From Kalaharituber pfeilii (lineage: Eukaryota; Ascomycota; Pezizomycetes; Pezizales; Pezizaceae): a stretch of DNA of 64,000 nt. The notes below the pieces were generated by a model. The model made no database searches and had not been told where the DNA came from. It saw only the letters and a list, made by a program, of their open reading frames with translations. Both the position numbers and the translations under genes were made by a program. The stretch is from the NCBI GenBank assembly GCA_015179045.1, contig WHUZ01000038.1, positions 1 to 64,000 on the forward strand, written 5' to 3'. Shown in pieces: positions 48,737-62,211 of this stretch (positions within the stretch are counted from its first letter, which is position 1; every line of letters starts with the position of its first letter).

Positions 48737-49478
48737 CGACTAACACGGCGATGAGGTCCCACCTCTCGGCATGCTGATGCTGTATCATATCAAACAGTTT
48801 CGAGGGGGGGGGGAAGAGGTTCACCCTTTGTCTTTTGGGGCCCCTCATCGGGACGGTAGGCCCTGGCCCCGATCTTTCCCTGCTCTGCTGGCCCTCCCCA
48901 TTACAGATAGCAGATCAATATGGGGAACAGGAGGTAACAAGGGCCGAGCGCGGGTAGTAAACATCAGACGCATGATGGATATGCACGCGCCTTCCTGTTG
49001 GATTGGAAATTCAGCCTGCCTGCTGCAAACCCGAGCGGTGGCCCGTACCTGCTCAGCGCAGCTGGGCATACTAGTAATATTGTGTGCGCGAGCAGGTATA
49101 CACAGCAGCAGCATCAGCATCAGCATCAGCAGCGGCCATCCACTATGGCATCAAGCGAGGTCGCGGGAAAGCGTGCGCACTAGCCGGTCTTGTGCACCTG
49201 CTCTCTCATTGTCCCCGACCCGGCGCAGCGCAGCGCATGTGCAGGCGTGTGGGAGAAGCGCACTGAGCAGGCAGCGAAGAAGACGACGACGATGCATGCC
49301 TACGGTATGCGTCTACTGTATACGGGCGTGCTCTCCCTGACGGGAGGGCACTCTGAATCTGACTCTGTAGATGCGCACGAGTGGCCGCATTGCTGCGCAG
49401 GGCACGTACGGTGCTGTCCTGGTTGCGCCCTGGCCGCCGGACGCTCACAAATCGCCTGGCACGGGGCAACAGAGGCCT

Positions 49479-49481
<3 letters not shown>

Positions 49482-49514
<33 letters not shown>

Positions 49515-49675
49515 GCCCGCAGGCCTACACCCCGCCCCTTGGACATCGACTGGCACGCTCCGTGCAGTATGTGCTTAGCAGCATCGGCAGCACCAGCACC
49601 AGGCCCAGCACCAGGCCCAGCACCAGCACCAGCACCAGCACCAGCACCAGCACCAGCACCAGCACCAGCACCAGC
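49482..49675. repeat. CTG run and CACCAG hexamer array
   Basis: About ten TGC/CTG units (49482-49511) are followed by an array of CACCAG hexamers with occasional GCCCAG variants (about 49588-49675). The array is open in several frames on both strands (Ser-Thr, Ala-Pro or Gly-Ala repeats), so the long frames here are composition artefacts. Confidence 0.8.
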
Positions 49676-50219
49676 ATAAGCGGCGCCAGCAGCACGCCCT
49701 GTGCCCTTCTCGAACTCGTGCTGGTCGCGCTCTCCGCACCCAGCGCATCCCTCCATGCCCAGCGCCGGCATGGCTGTCTCCCCGTCCCTCTGCCCAGATC
49801 GTGACGGCTTATCGACGCTGTGCTCTCTTACTGAGGGCATTGCGCTGACTGGCCTCCGCAGCGGCGCCTGTGCCCCCCACGGCCCAACCAAGTGTATCCG
49901 CGTTGTGGGGCAGCCCGCAGCCACGCGGAGTGGCAGTGGGAGGAGAAACGGAATGGGGGCAGTAGATGGCCTCCGCATTGTGCTGGACGGCAATCGTCCA
50001 AAAGGGTCGGAGGGTAAAAATAAAATACCTACATTGCTTGTACGCAGCCAACGCGCGATGCGGGCGTCGGGCCCTGGCCAGTCCGGGCCTAGCAGGTTAT
50101 GTCGACAAGCAGCAGCAGCACGCAGCAGCAGCAGCACCAGCACGGACAACAACTCAGAAGGTGTTAAACATGGTTCAGCGACTTGAACCCTATTTCTCCT
50201 TCACGAGCTCTGGAGCCTA

Positions 50220-50440
50220 CCCGCCTCACCCTCGCCCTCACCCTCACCAACCCCCTCCCCTCTCCCCCCTCCCCCCTCCCCCCGTCTCCCATCCGCCCTC
50301 CCTCCCTCCCCACCCCCATCCCTCCCCCCTCCCCCAATCCACTCGCTCCTGGTTCACCTCCGTCTACACCCCCCCCCCCCCCCCCCCCGGCTACCCACGC
50401 CCACCCACCCCTCTACCCCCCCCCCTCCCAAGAAACATTT
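50220..50440 (+). other. CT-rich tract with 20-C run upstream of the second SANT gene
   Basis: The plus strand is almost pure pyrimidine for over 200 bp and includes an uninterrupted 20-C run (50369-50388). Long pyrimidine tracts often precede transcription starts in fungal genes, so this may be promoter or 5' UTR of the gene starting at 50768. Confidence 0.45.
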
Positions 50441-50767
50441 AACCTTCTCTACGCCTCCCGCAGCTCCCACCCCCAACATCTCTTGCTATCTTGCTCGGCA
50501 GTCATATATATTTTCTACCTCCTGTCATCTGCGTGCACCTGTCGGCATCGTTCTATAACTTTACGCTTGCGAGCTTTTGCTGCATATCTCTTGCTGATAT
50601 CCCGTTCTTCTGTGAAGTCGGCGCCTCGTATTTCTTGTTAATATCCAACGCCCCTACGATTGCTACTGCTGCACCCGCTGCCTCCGTTGCTGCTGCATAC
50701 TTCCACTTCTACTATTACCACTACTACCATTTAACTCTACCCTATCTTATCTACACCTTAACCGAAT

Positions 50768-51880
50768 ATGAGCACCTCCGTTGTGTCGTCACCTGTCACA
50801 TCGGTCCCCAAGGTATGCCTCTCCCACGCCCACCCGTCTGCAAAGCGGTGGAATTGGACAGCCATGCTCACGATCCTACTGTACAGGGACGAAAAGGGTC
50901 TGCTGCCGGCGGTGGAAAGGCATGGACAGAGGAGGAAGTATGCTTTTGGACTCACCTGTGGGATAACGTTCAGCTAGCTTACCTTCGCGGTGTAGGAAGT
51001 TTATCTCTTGCAAATGCGTCTGCAGAAAGTTGCATACAAGAAGATTGCTGCCCACCTCGACAAGACCGAGCTTGCTTGCCGTTTACATTATCACCAACTC
51101 TCCCACGGCGGAAACAGACGCAAGCGGACCAACTCGTTATCTTCCAATTCATCAGATAAGTCGGCTAGCAGCCCAGTCCAGACACCATCGGGCGCAGATT
51201 CCTCTAGACAGAGGTCACCGACACTTTCCCGTCTTTCGCCGATTAGCTCCACTGGTGCAATCCAAAAGCTTCAATCAAATACTCCTTCAAAAATCAAGGG
51301 AAAGCCACTTCTTCCCAAGCCTGCAGATGGATCCACTCCATCCCGCAAGCAGTCGCCCGCAAAGTCAAAGCAATTGAGAGTCAACTGCGAAACTGGCAGC
51401 ATTGATCGAGAAAAACTGCAGAGAATCGTCGAAACACATCGCAAGCAATTCTGGGTTAATGTGGCTGATCAGTACGGTGGACCGTTCTCGCCTGAATATC
51501 TTGAACAGTGCTGGGCCAACGGACTCAAGTCTGGCCCCCCAACTCCTGCAATTTCTCCCCAGAGCAAGGCCGGATCACCAGTCTCTAGCTGCGGTCCTGA
51601 GGATGCAGGTACACCAGAGAGCTTGAAGAGCATGACCATGGAGACGATAAGTGAGTTGCCAACTCCCCAGCCACTTGTTGCTAGCGGCCCGTCCAGCCCG
51701 GCGGCTTCCTCCGAGTCCGTGCCCCAGACACAGGCCGAAAACGGATCGGACGATACGATGGTCGTTGAACCTTCCCCATCAGAGGAACAGCAACAAAAAG
51801 TTGAGAAGGTTGAGCACTCTCCCGACGTGACGATGAACGATATTCCAGAGACTGGAGAATCAGAACACTGGAGCGAATAA
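50768..51880 (+). CDS. Single-repeat SANT/Myb domain protein
   Basis: Three exons (50768-50812, 50887-50937, 50996-51880) joined by 74- and 58-bp introns give 326 residues. Residues 26-68 form one SANT/Myb-like repeat: KAWTEEEEVYLLQMRLQKVA, where the second intron falls inside EEE|EV, then YKKIAAHLDKTELACRLHYH and QLSHG. A basic NRRKR follows. The rest is Ser/Pro-rich and probably disordered, except for a short helical block (REKLQRIVETHRKQFWVNVA with GPFSPEYLEQCWANGL) that looks conserved, and an acidic tail. Both splice junctions keep the helix pattern intact. The ATG at 50768 follows a CT-rich tract. The protein is probably nuclear and may bind DNA; its targets and partners cannot be inferred. 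It differs from the SANT protein at 34838 in repeat number and sequence. Confidence 0.85.
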
Positions 51881-53419
51881 TGGTCATGCTGGTGATTGTC
51901 CTCCAACCAGGGCACTAGCTTTCCATCAAATCATATCCTTACAGATCGTGCGCAGGCCTGGTGCAAGCCGTTTGATCGACATGCTTTTTGACGACGACAC
52001 GAACTAACAAATTCATTGGAGTTGGTCTTGCTTTGGGTCTGCATGGGTTGCAAACTGAATCACCATAATTAGGGGTTTGATTTCAGGTTTTTTTTTTGAC
52101 TGCTTTTAGTTTAGCTTTTTTCTGCTTTCCCCCTTTTTGAAACGAATCTCTTTTGTTCTGTTTGCTTTTAATCATTTTCCATGTCTTCTTGTATCTCTTT
52201 TATTTTCATTGGATTTTTTTTTTTTTTATAATCCATATTTCACTTACCTTACGATCATGTAATGGCATGCCGTGGTGTATACCAAAGCGTGTGAAAAGTG
52301 GAAGAGGCGAGGAAAGTATGATCAAGGAAGTGAAAACGTTTGCTCCACTTGCATGGGAACCCGCATCGACAGCAAAGCAAATAACAGCATACATTCGCAG
52401 TCTGAGCAATAAATAATTCTTCACGAAAACGGAATTGGTTCTGTCTGTTTGGTTTGCGCTTAAGATTTTGCATAGCGGCGTGAGCAGCGGCGAGGGAAAT
52501 ACGCAGGACAGGGTAGGGATTTTTTTTATTTTTTTATTTTTGTGTGCTTATTCGGAAATAAATGGGTTTGGATTTGTTTTAGCTGGGAGTGGGAAATGTT
52601 TTGGCTTTAATGAGATTTTCCTTTTTTTTTTTTTTTTTTTGGGCGGGAATCACAGAAAAGGTTTTGGCGGGAAGAAACAAAAGTGAGCGACTTTTTTACT
52701 GTTTTTTGTTATCTTTTGTTTTTGTTTTGCTTTGCGCATGCGTTTTGTGATGTTCAAAGGATGGGGCTACCGGATTGGGGAGCTAAGGGAATCAAGGGAC
52801 GGAATGGAAACTAGGTGCGAGGCAACGGCGAGGGGGGACTGGACAGGGACAAGCCGAGCGGATCTCGACTTGCTTTTTCTCTAAAGATTTCTCATTTCTT
52901 TTTTCATCTGTTTAATTATTTTTATTCCTTTAGTTATGTTTTTGCGATTTGGATATTGTTTATCTGGTGTCATTTATTTATTGTGCTTTGTTCGTCAAAT
53001 TTTCAATGTGGATGCATGTTTTTTCGACCTTTTTTTTTCCTGCTTCAGCGTGATGAGGTTTTGTCCAAACTTGCCGAAGGTAAGGAGCCCTATGCTCTAT
53101 AGAGTATTGCCTGCTTGCCTGGTTATCTGCGTGCATGATCCTTTTTTGCTTTTTTTTTTTTTTTTTTTTTTAATTTTGTTGTATGTTTCTATTTCATTAT
53201 CTTTTTAGTTCTTTTGCCTTTGCTTTTATCCTATATATTATGAAGGTATGACTGACGACGTTACGATATTTTTTTTTCATGACAAATATATGCTTTGATG
53301 CTGTGTTAGCTATTGTTTTTGTTAAAGCTCTTAGTTTAGTTTAGTTGCAATTGCTGAGCTTAATAATATTTTTGCATTGATTGAAGAACTTGACGGGAAA
53401 ACCCGATTGCATTGCATTC

Positions 53420-53421
<2 letters not shown>

Positions 53422-53491
<70 letters not shown>
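53422..53491. repeat. 70-base T tract
   Basis: Uninterrupted T run, exceptionally long. It is followed within 300 bp by a run of more than 20 A (about 53728-53749). It could be a retroposon-style tail or a slippage product; length may be unreliable. Confidence 0.8.
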
Positions 53492-53492
<1 letters not shown>

Positions 53493-54025
53493 TGGTCCCT
53501 GAACTAACCCCGCATGTTCAATTGTAATCCGGACGACGTCTCCCCTCCCCGTCCGGTCTGAAACTTTTTTCTTCCCCTCCCCTTGGTGGTGGGTTTACTG
53601 TACCATGGGACACTGTTGCAGTTGTTGCAGTTTGCAATTTGGCAAGTTGGACTGTGGGAGGAAGGTTGTTCCTTTCCGTCCAAACCTTTGTTTTTTTTGT
53701 TTTTTTTTTTTGACTGAGGAAAAACAAAAAAAAAAAAAAAAAAAAAAAAGATCATAATGTCTATATTAATTTTGGAACAAAGACATTTCACACACAATCA
53801 TGCAATCACATCACATACGGGTGGGTGGTGGGTAGAGTACAAGGCTAGGCTAGCATAGTTTTGTCACAGTACAGTTGGAAGGTGAGTACCTGGATAGTTT
53901 TTGTTTATGATATCGGAGGAGAAGCACATAAATAAATAGGGGGATGGGGTGTTGTGAAGATCGTGGATGGTTGACGTGAGACAACACGTGCATAGGGGGC
54001 AAGTCTCGTGATTTAGGAATTTTTA

Positions 54026-54048
54026 TGTGTGTGTGTGTGTGTGTGTGT
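54026..54048. repeat. TG dinucleotide run
   Basis: About eleven TG units in spacer DNA. Confidence 0.8.
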
Positions 54049-57000
54049 TTTGAATTCAGATGCAAACAAAACAAAAAACAAAAAAAAATAAATTCATCGT
54101 CAGTTGTCATCGAACAAAAAACAAATTTTAATTGAAGCTAAAAAAAGAAAAAGAAGAAAAATCTCGAGGGGACTTGAAAGTTTCTTTTTTTTTTTCTTAA
54201 ATTGGGAAGTGGTTGAATGTTTTTTTTTTTTTCCCTTCCCGTGCCCTTTCGTTCTTCGTAAAAACCAGCCACGGGGCCCCACGCTTCACCCACGCTAGTC
54301 CCCTGTTCACACCGTAATCATGTTTTTTGTTTGTTTGTTTTTTTTTCGCTACAAACGTCAAGGTTTCGGATAAATCAAAAGTATGGGACGAAACGTGTAA
54401 ACGAAGTAACCTTGAAAGAAAACCCCCCCTTCGTGGGTACATTAAAGTACCCGTGTTTTACAGGTTATAGTGAGTAATCCTATCGCTGGGCATGTTTCAC
54501 TCCCCAAACCTCCCCCCACCCCCCACGCAGCTGGCCCAGCGCACCTGACCCCGATCACAACCTTGTTTGCTTCAATCGGCACCGAGCCGAGCAGAATATT
54601 CTCTTTTTCATTTATTTATTTTCGCTCCTCCATTCTCGAGTATGGGGGAAACATAAGCGAAGTACCTAAATCTTTCATTGCGTTGCAAGTGCAGATGTAA
54701 TACAGCAATCGTCCCTACCGTTCCATCACGTTTTCTCAAATTGCGTTACCGTTTGCGTTTTGCTTGCGATGCACATCTACTAGTGTGACATGCTGAGACG
54801 CGCTCGATAGGCTGGGATTGCTATAACAAAGCTGATATGATATGTTACGATTAAAGTGATTTCATCTGAAGCCCTCAATGGCAGGATGAATGAAACGAAC
54901 CACTGGCATGCCATTTTTTGCGATGGATACCATGCAAGCATTGTGTTATTCCTCATAGTTTCGAAACCCAGGGTTAGTTGCAATTGGTTGCTTTCGCACA
55001 CAACAGGAAGGTAATCCTGAGGTTCTGTGCTCTAGCTCATAAGCCCTTGTGTTTCGTTCTAATGTTTTGAATTGCCTTACCAATCATAAGTCGATGATTT
55101 GCGATAACATCGTTATCGATAATTGATAAGGGGTATAGTCTTCAATCAAGTGAAAATGTTCCTTACTAATGGTTTATTCATATAATTCTATGTAAGTACT
55201 AATAACTAATTATAAGGAGATTTATGCATGAAAACTTACATGATCACGAGGTTAACTAACGACTACTACTGAATCGGGAATCTGAGATCTGAAAACTCTC
55301 TGCTGTCGGGTTTTTTTGCCAATCAGACTAGGATGCGCTGTACCAGCTTAGCGGCACATTCCGAACAAATATTTGCTCCAGAAGCGATCAAGAACCTTAG
55401 AACATACTAAGTCCGAAATATGCCTACCTCGACCCATTGATCAATATACCCCTCACTGCCAAATATGCTTCCTGATATCCCCCTCAAACTATGACAAGCT
55501 AGCTGGTAACACAGGACGACGCATCATGCTCCTTCCTATAATCAAAAACACACATTAGTACAGCCAGCAACTATCACATTAACGTTTCTACCTGCTTTGA
55601 ACCCCACAGATCGGACCCATTGCACTATATCGATAGGATTGGCGCAAGCGTGTTTCACCGTGGAGGAGGTACAGGCTGAAGGAGCGAGAATAAGGGGGGT
55701 AGCATCTATAGGTTAATCTATCTGGTTTGGATGCATGCATGCATATATACCTAGGGATTATACATGCCTTGGCTTATGTGTGAAGGGTCAATGCCAGGGC
55801 TAAAGTTGGAGGAAAGATGAACATTGACGTGGATAGTGATCGAGAGACTTGAAAGCTCAAGCCCCCCGATTACCTGAATGTCTGCTGATTCCAAGAGAAA
55901 AGGTACCAGCTAAACCGTGTCTCGGAGACTTGATTGATGATCAATGATGACGGCAGTTTCTGCTTGTAATAAAAGTGGGGCAGGGGGGATGTGGTAAGGG
56001 AAAGTAGACTTACAGCACCATCCTCCTCCATCCCTCCTTCACGCAATGCGTTCATGTCCCATTTGGCCAGAACGCAAATAGATACCCGGTCAAGAAAATT
56101 CTAATATGGATTGGGGTTCGACCGAAGTAGAATCTTGTAGTGAATACCATACGATATTTTATCCAACATCTCACCAATGTATCGTCGAAATTCTCTGTTT
56201 CTGCCACTGTGCCCGCATTGTATATGTATGAACTTAGCTATCTGTAGCCTGTATGCATGTAGGTATTGTGTATACATTCCAGTTGATGGAGTAATAGTCT
56301 AACTGTGTATTGTACAGGTATTTAGCATGTAGGTGATACGAAAATGGCAAAAGCCACAGCCAATCGTTCGTCTCTGGGAGCCTCTGGTTCGTCCCGTCAT
56401 TGGGAGTACAAGCGCTCCGCGTGGGTAGCTGGGTCAGTAGCTGTTTCTTGGGAATTCAATTGGCGACCGCCGTGATTGGATGAAGAGGATAGGGGAGGAG
56501 AGGGGAGGAGAGGGGAGGGGGGTATTTCGTGACAGGCATTTAGTGACAGTGTCTGTGCTCCACTGCCAGCGTAGATGGGCCTGATTACAGCGTATTTGGA
56601 GGCACGCGAGCGCATCACTAAATGCTTGGTAACGAGTAGGGCAGAATTGGAAGTAGTATGGCACGGGAAGCACTTTTGTTCAGGCTGCGTGCAATTCAAA
56701 CGTGCTTTATTTTCAAGAGAGGAAAAAAAAGTGCATAATGTATGTATGAATGTATGCATGCCATGAGATACCTTAGAGCGCTCTGCCGTCGTGATCTGGG
56801 AGATTGCTTTTCTCTGTTCATTCATGCTTTTGGTTTGCGGATAACGGGAGATAAGTGGATGATTTGCTAATGATACTGATGATAGCAACTTTGCCTTAGC
56901 CCGACAGGCTGGTTACCTTGAGCACTTAGTAATTAGGATATATTTCCTTTTCTTTTTCCTTTTTTTTCCTTTTCTCTCTTTTTTTTTTTTTTTTTTTTTT

Positions 57001-57810
57001 ATTTTTTTTTCCTTTTTTTGCATTCCTCATGATCTTTATTTTATGGTCCGTGTGTACACAGGCTGTACGGATACCGTCATCATTGAAGTTGTCGTCGGGA
57101 AATTTCTCATCTGTTTCAGGCCTTTTGTTATACAATAATATTATTTGGCAAAGATGCTACACATGTAACCCTAGATCTACAGCATCTAAGTTGTATACTT
57201 GCGATATAGTGGCTCACGCTCCCTTAACTCCCGTTCCAACACACCATTGCATTGCTTGCGTTCGTTGGTGACCGAAGGGGGGTAGTCTAGAAGAACATAT
57301 ATTGGACCAGGTTATTTGGTTGATGATATAGGAAAACAACCAATAGATCCAGAGCCGCCGCCTTCCATATACATATATGGTAAACTAATTATGATAGGTG
57401 CCCGAGTAAAAACTGGAAAATCAGTTCCGCCATTGAGACGAGGGGGCGTGACTTTACTTAAGTCTATGCTGGTTCTGTTAAGGTACAGTACATTTTGCGC
57501 AGGGCATGGAGCATGGTAGTGTACACACATGAAGTACTGCAAACTGCATGAATGCATGTTCACAACATTTTCCTCAAGTTGCAAATTGCAAACTGGCCAC
57601 ATCCTGTGAAATATCTCAAATCGGCTGCATTCTTCTCAACATCCTTCTCAACATCCTTCTCGAACATCTCCGCTCTTACCTTGTTTCATTCTCTCGAACC
57701 TTTGACATGCGCCTGGATGGACGAATATTGATTTGGCTGCATGACACCCAAAACAGGAAATCCGAACTCACATGGGAAAGTCCATCCATGTCCGATCCTG
57801 TCTTGGATAG

Positions 57811-58134
57811 CTGGTCAGTATTGAAATCTCTGGCCAGGATTACTCAGGCTGGGCACAACTGCAGGGTGCTCTTCCTGACCAGGCTAAAATCACCAGTGGG
57901 TTAAACGTTGCATCACTCAGAGCCTGGGACGATGCTGGGAGGGGCAAAGGATGCGGAAAGAGGGTAAAGGGCATTGGCTCGATAGACGAAATGAAGGACG
58001 ATATGGAAGGGAGAAAAGAAGGGAAAGAAGTCGAAGAAGCTGAGCCATGGGCTTCTAGAGCCCTTCTCTTACATGGGCGTACAGACTTCTCGTTGCAATA
58101 CATACGGAATACTGTAAAAGAGCGTCGCCACTAA
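57811..58134 (+). other. 107-codon open frame after an acceptor-like TAG, unidentified
   Basis: The frame begins right after GGATAG, which could be a splice acceptor, and runs to TAA. It reads EISGQDYSGWAQLQGALPDQ, then KITSGLNVASLRAWDDAGRG, a charged Lys/Glu stretch, and ASRALLLHGRTDFSLQYIRN. Composition is balanced and protein-like. A preceding plus-strand frame (57548-57904) overlaps in another register. I recognise no domain. It may be the last exon of an unknown or decaying gene. Confidence 0.25.
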
Positions 58135-61040
58135 GCGAACGGTGGCCGCACAACTTCCTAATCGAGTAGTCCATCGCAACCGCTAACAGCCAGCACCGTA
58201 GCGCGCTGCCTAGCGTATACACACACGTACCTAACGATCCCCTCCGCCACTTGCGTGTGATTACTTGATAGTACTTAGGTAAGTGCATTGTCACAACAAT
58301 GCCCTTGAGAGCCCCAAATTACAATGTTATGCGATGCGCATGGCAGTTCATGTACTCGCCGCACAACATCCATGATCCTTCAATACGCCCTGTAAGGCAG
58401 CTCCACCTTACGACCAAGCACTCGAGTAATGCGCAGGATGTTTGGGAATTTGTATGCAAAGGAATAACAGTGCATCGTTCAACTGCACGCATCTCGTGAT
58501 ACCTATGGCCGACCACCGTATACGCGTATTTGGATTATGGTATCAGAATTCACCAGCTTATATCGGATATCGGTGCCCGTAAAACACGTACTTTTGATAG
58601 TAGCAATAGAGCGTAGCTCAGATCAACATTCATTCCCGCCCGATACCAATGCAGCACCTGAAACGAACATTAAGTTTCGGATCTCGACATTTCATCACAC
58701 GTATCAATGGACAAAACTATAGCCTTGCGTACCTTGACATGCGTGACTCCACACATAGCCTTTTTCAGCCCCAGTGGTTCGAATAAACTGCTGCTGATTG
58801 GGCAGCTATAACTGAAGAATCAAGATCTTGTATCCATAAAGCTGGTATCGAATAGATATTCGTCTTGGCATAACAATAACGGTTGCCAAAGTTCCATAGG
58901 AATTAGTAGAACTCAATCTCAATGATTAGATAGAACTAACACATAATCAGACTACAACCCATCAAAAGTGAACTTCAGGAGCTAACTCTACTTTGATGAT
59001 ATGATGGCTCTAAAGGGGGAAGAAAGTGTATTATAGCCATAGGAAACGTACATACTGGCAGATTACGATTCAGTTGAGTTCTTGTTGCACGAACAAATCG
59101 AGCTAGTGGATTTGCAATGTTTATGAAACTTGTGGGCTGCAAGCACACATATACATGCGAGCCTGTGAACTTGAAAAGAGTTCAAGTCAAGTTGAAGGTT
59201 ATTCCTATTGCATGTGGGCATGGGTCAGGGGGTTATTGCGGTGATTGTGTGTTGGCAGCCAGAGCTAGAATCCTGTGAAGCTGAGCAACGTATGAGCAGG
59301 TCGCGGTATACGTTGGCAGTATCATGGCCTGGTCCGTAACCATGATCCGTATGTATGCCCCGTACACGTAGGCGTCCTACTGTCTAGGATTGCCCGGTAA
59401 CATGAACAGCTGTTCTCACCTCTCACCTCTCAGGAACCTTGCAGCAGCAGCAGGAGACCAGCTGGCTGGCCTGGTGCGAAGTTGATATCTAACGTCATGG
59501 CACTGGACCACTCAACACTGCGTATATAACTCCTCAAATCACCGAACCAAGGCCGTCAAGAGCACAGCCGGGCCCATGTGCGCTGCAGTGGTAGAGGCAC
59601 GCCGTGGGATCACTTGCCCTCATCAGCCGGACCACGTTGGCATTATGGCCTGATCCTCGTCCCGCTCGTCCTCGCCCTCCACACTGGCCTGCGTTTTTGT
59701 TCCTCCAGAGCAGCCACTCGTGGAATTGGCGGCCGCGGCCGGTGCATAAGCACATGGCGAACCTCACGCTACAGCCCCTAGCACTTGCAATTACCACGCG
59801 GGCGACTGCCGCCGCGCATGTCCACGCCTCAATTCCTTACCTCCCCCGCCGCCCGTCTGCCCGCACGCGAGACTGGCCTGCGCCAGAGCACCCTTCCTTG
59901 GCCCAGTGCGTGTGCGCGTGTGTACAAGGAGCCAGACGAAACCCAAGGCCACTACCGGCGTCGATGTCCATGATCAAATGCATAATCAATCACCTGGCAC
60001 TTGCAACAGACTCCAGTACTGGCAGTTCAATTTCGATACGTACACCGACAGCGCGATACCGAACACCATCTCGATTTCCGATGTCGCAACCCCGGGCGCC
60101 TGCTGATGACGCTGTTGTGCATCCGGCTCTAAAACAGGTTCAAGGGCGGCGGTCCAGAGGGACGAATTGAGGGAAGCAAGTAAAGACAGTACTGGTAAGC
60201 ACTTTCTTGGCCTCGGCGCCTCGTTGATAGCGCGTCCACGTGCACTTCCCAAACAGGAAACACCGGCGAAAGTATCCACAGCACATGATCTCGCGGTCCT
60301 GCGCTCCTAACGCAGCTGCTGCAGAGTCTGGACGGCCTAATAGCTAAGTACCTACTTGATAATAGAACCTCCGCTCTTCTCAAGAAGCCCGAGGAAACAA
60401 GCCTGCGCATGCATCGCAGACCTGTCCTGCGGCGGCCCCGATCCCTGCCCTCGCCCCCAATGCGTGCATCAGGGTGCATAAGTGCTGGAGCACTTGACGT
60501 ACTGGTACCTCCGCATGCTCAATGTGCATGCAACGAATCGTGGGCAGGGATCGACTACGTATGGCAGAGCAGCTACGCAAAGTACTAGTACTTGCATTCT
60601 GGCGGGCCACCGCCACCCGGTCTGCACACCCTGCCCTCCCCTTCTCTTCCTAGTGGAGTACCTTGCACTGCAGTTGCATTTGCATGGTATATACATGTAG
60701 CGCAAGGTAAGTACCTGTATATGCACAGTTGCCCCTCTCCAGCGAGCTGCTGGCTGCGACCGCAGCGCTGTTCTGACTGGCTGATTGCAGGTGGTCCAGC
60801 CGAGCGCAGCTATGCCAGCCAATGCCCTCTAGATGCGGTCCCCGCACGCGCGAAGGGCATCTTTCAGCAGCGATCGGTGAAATGCCCCAGCCTGTCCAAT
60901 CAATCATACAGGAATTCTGAGGCTGGGCTGGCGCAGCAGCAGCAGAAGAAGAAGCATGAGATGAGGGGCACTGGACTGGAGCACTGGACTAGAACTGGTT
61001 TGAAAAAAAAAAAATAAAATAAAAAATAAAAAAAAATAAA

Positions 61041-61045
<5 letters not shown>

Positions 61046-61097
<52 letters not shown>
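61046..61097. repeat. 52-base A tract
   Basis: Uninterrupted A run preceded by A-rich sequence with scattered T. It might be the tail of a retroposed sequence on the plus strand; no source gene is visible. Confidence 0.8.
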
Positions 61098-61100
<3 letters not shown>

Positions 61101-62211
61101 TAGTTCTGTTTATAATCTCATTATTAAATTTCAATTTTTTTAAAAAAAATAGAGCATTCAAAAAACCAGGCCATATAATTGCTTGACACGCCTATTTGTG
61201 ATAATGAACCATGATCATAAATTAGAAATTGAGCAAAAATATCACGACATTTTCACATCGAAATTAGCGTACAGTATGATCAAGAAATTTGTAGCACACA
61301 GTGGAGAGCATGTAGTTTGCATTGGTGTGCTTGGACTCTGCACTATCAGCCTTCGGATACATTGGAACGTACGACTGCTGGTATAAGGTACGTTGCAGTT
61401 GTGCTGTAGGGCACTCATTGTCCCTCGTCTCCAGTTGCTTTCTTTTCCCAGCGGACTAAACCACAATGGTGCACCGTACTGGAGCCATCGGTCTGAGCGG
61501 TCTTGGTGCGTACAATAGCTTTTAACGCCCATCTCGAAGTAACTTCCACTGCCCAAGGGAGTTGTAAACTTAGTAAAAGCCTGAGCCTCAAAATGTTGCA
61601 TCCCAAGATAGCACCTGACATTCAGTCTTGCTTAGACTTCACTCTGTTGATACCTATGGTGATAAACTCAAACATTCCGGCCCCTTTCACATGTATATCA
61701 TTCGCATCTGCCCCATACAGTTTCCATCAGGTCTGGTCTATTAGAGTACTTTCGAATATCATTGTACACGTCAATTGCCAACTCATATACATCAGCCAGA
61801 AATAGACAAAAAGACCGGTATGATGCCCTAGTGTGAAAAATAAGTAAATAAGTCATTCTGCTTTGCCTATATTGTATGCATGTCCCAGTCGACATCATCA
61901 ATATCGAACGGAACCGGAGACAAAGAACTTACAATGTGTAGCTCAATACATGTGTCCAGCCTTTTGACAATGATGATGAGGTGTCTCTAAAACATATCCG
62001 TGACCGCCTATCAACCAGGTGAAGGAGCAGCAGAAGCGTCCGAACCGTTAGCATGGCCACGTAGATTCTGCCAGAAGTGGAAGACAAAGAGGGAAGGAGG
62101 AAAGGAGGAAAGGGGAGGGGGTAGGTTTTGACGGGGCACGCTGGAATTGGGTAGATTCTCCAACACAGTGTACGTCAACAAGCAGAAGCATTGCCAACGT
62201 GTGAAAGATAT

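Larger units (their letters stand above)
37104..50767. other. Large repeat-derived spacer
   Basis: No intact gene can be defended over 13 kb. Supported contents are listed separately: a diverged inverted pair of dispersed repeats (39603-39780 and 41880-42060), a small Cys-rich frame (40599-40893), a possible Ty3/gypsy relic (43905-44366), a 22-G tract (48715-48736), CTG and CACCAG repeats (49482-49675) and a CT-rich block up to the second SANT gene. An open frame of 113 codons at 37909-38250 has no family match. Confidence 0.5.
51881..62211. other. Spacer between the second SANT gene and ILV3
   Basis: T-rich sequence follows the SANT gene (52080-53230) and probably includes its 3' UTR. It also holds a 70-T tract, a TG run (about 54026-54048), a GGGGAGGAGA purine tandem (about 56490-56522), a 52-A tract and a GC-rich region around 59530-60650. 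One open frame (57811-58134) is listed. No gene can be named. Confidence 0.5.

Noticed and set aside
49190..50152. Long open frames on both strands over the CTG/CACCAG arrays and CT-rich DNA
   Set aside because: They exist in several frames at once because the repeats lack stops; products are Ser-Thr, Ala-Pro or Gly-Ala repeats without domains.
59604..60170. 188-codon plus-strand frame
   Set aside because: GC-rich region with Arg/Pro/Ser-rich product, frames open on both strands and no conserved block seen.
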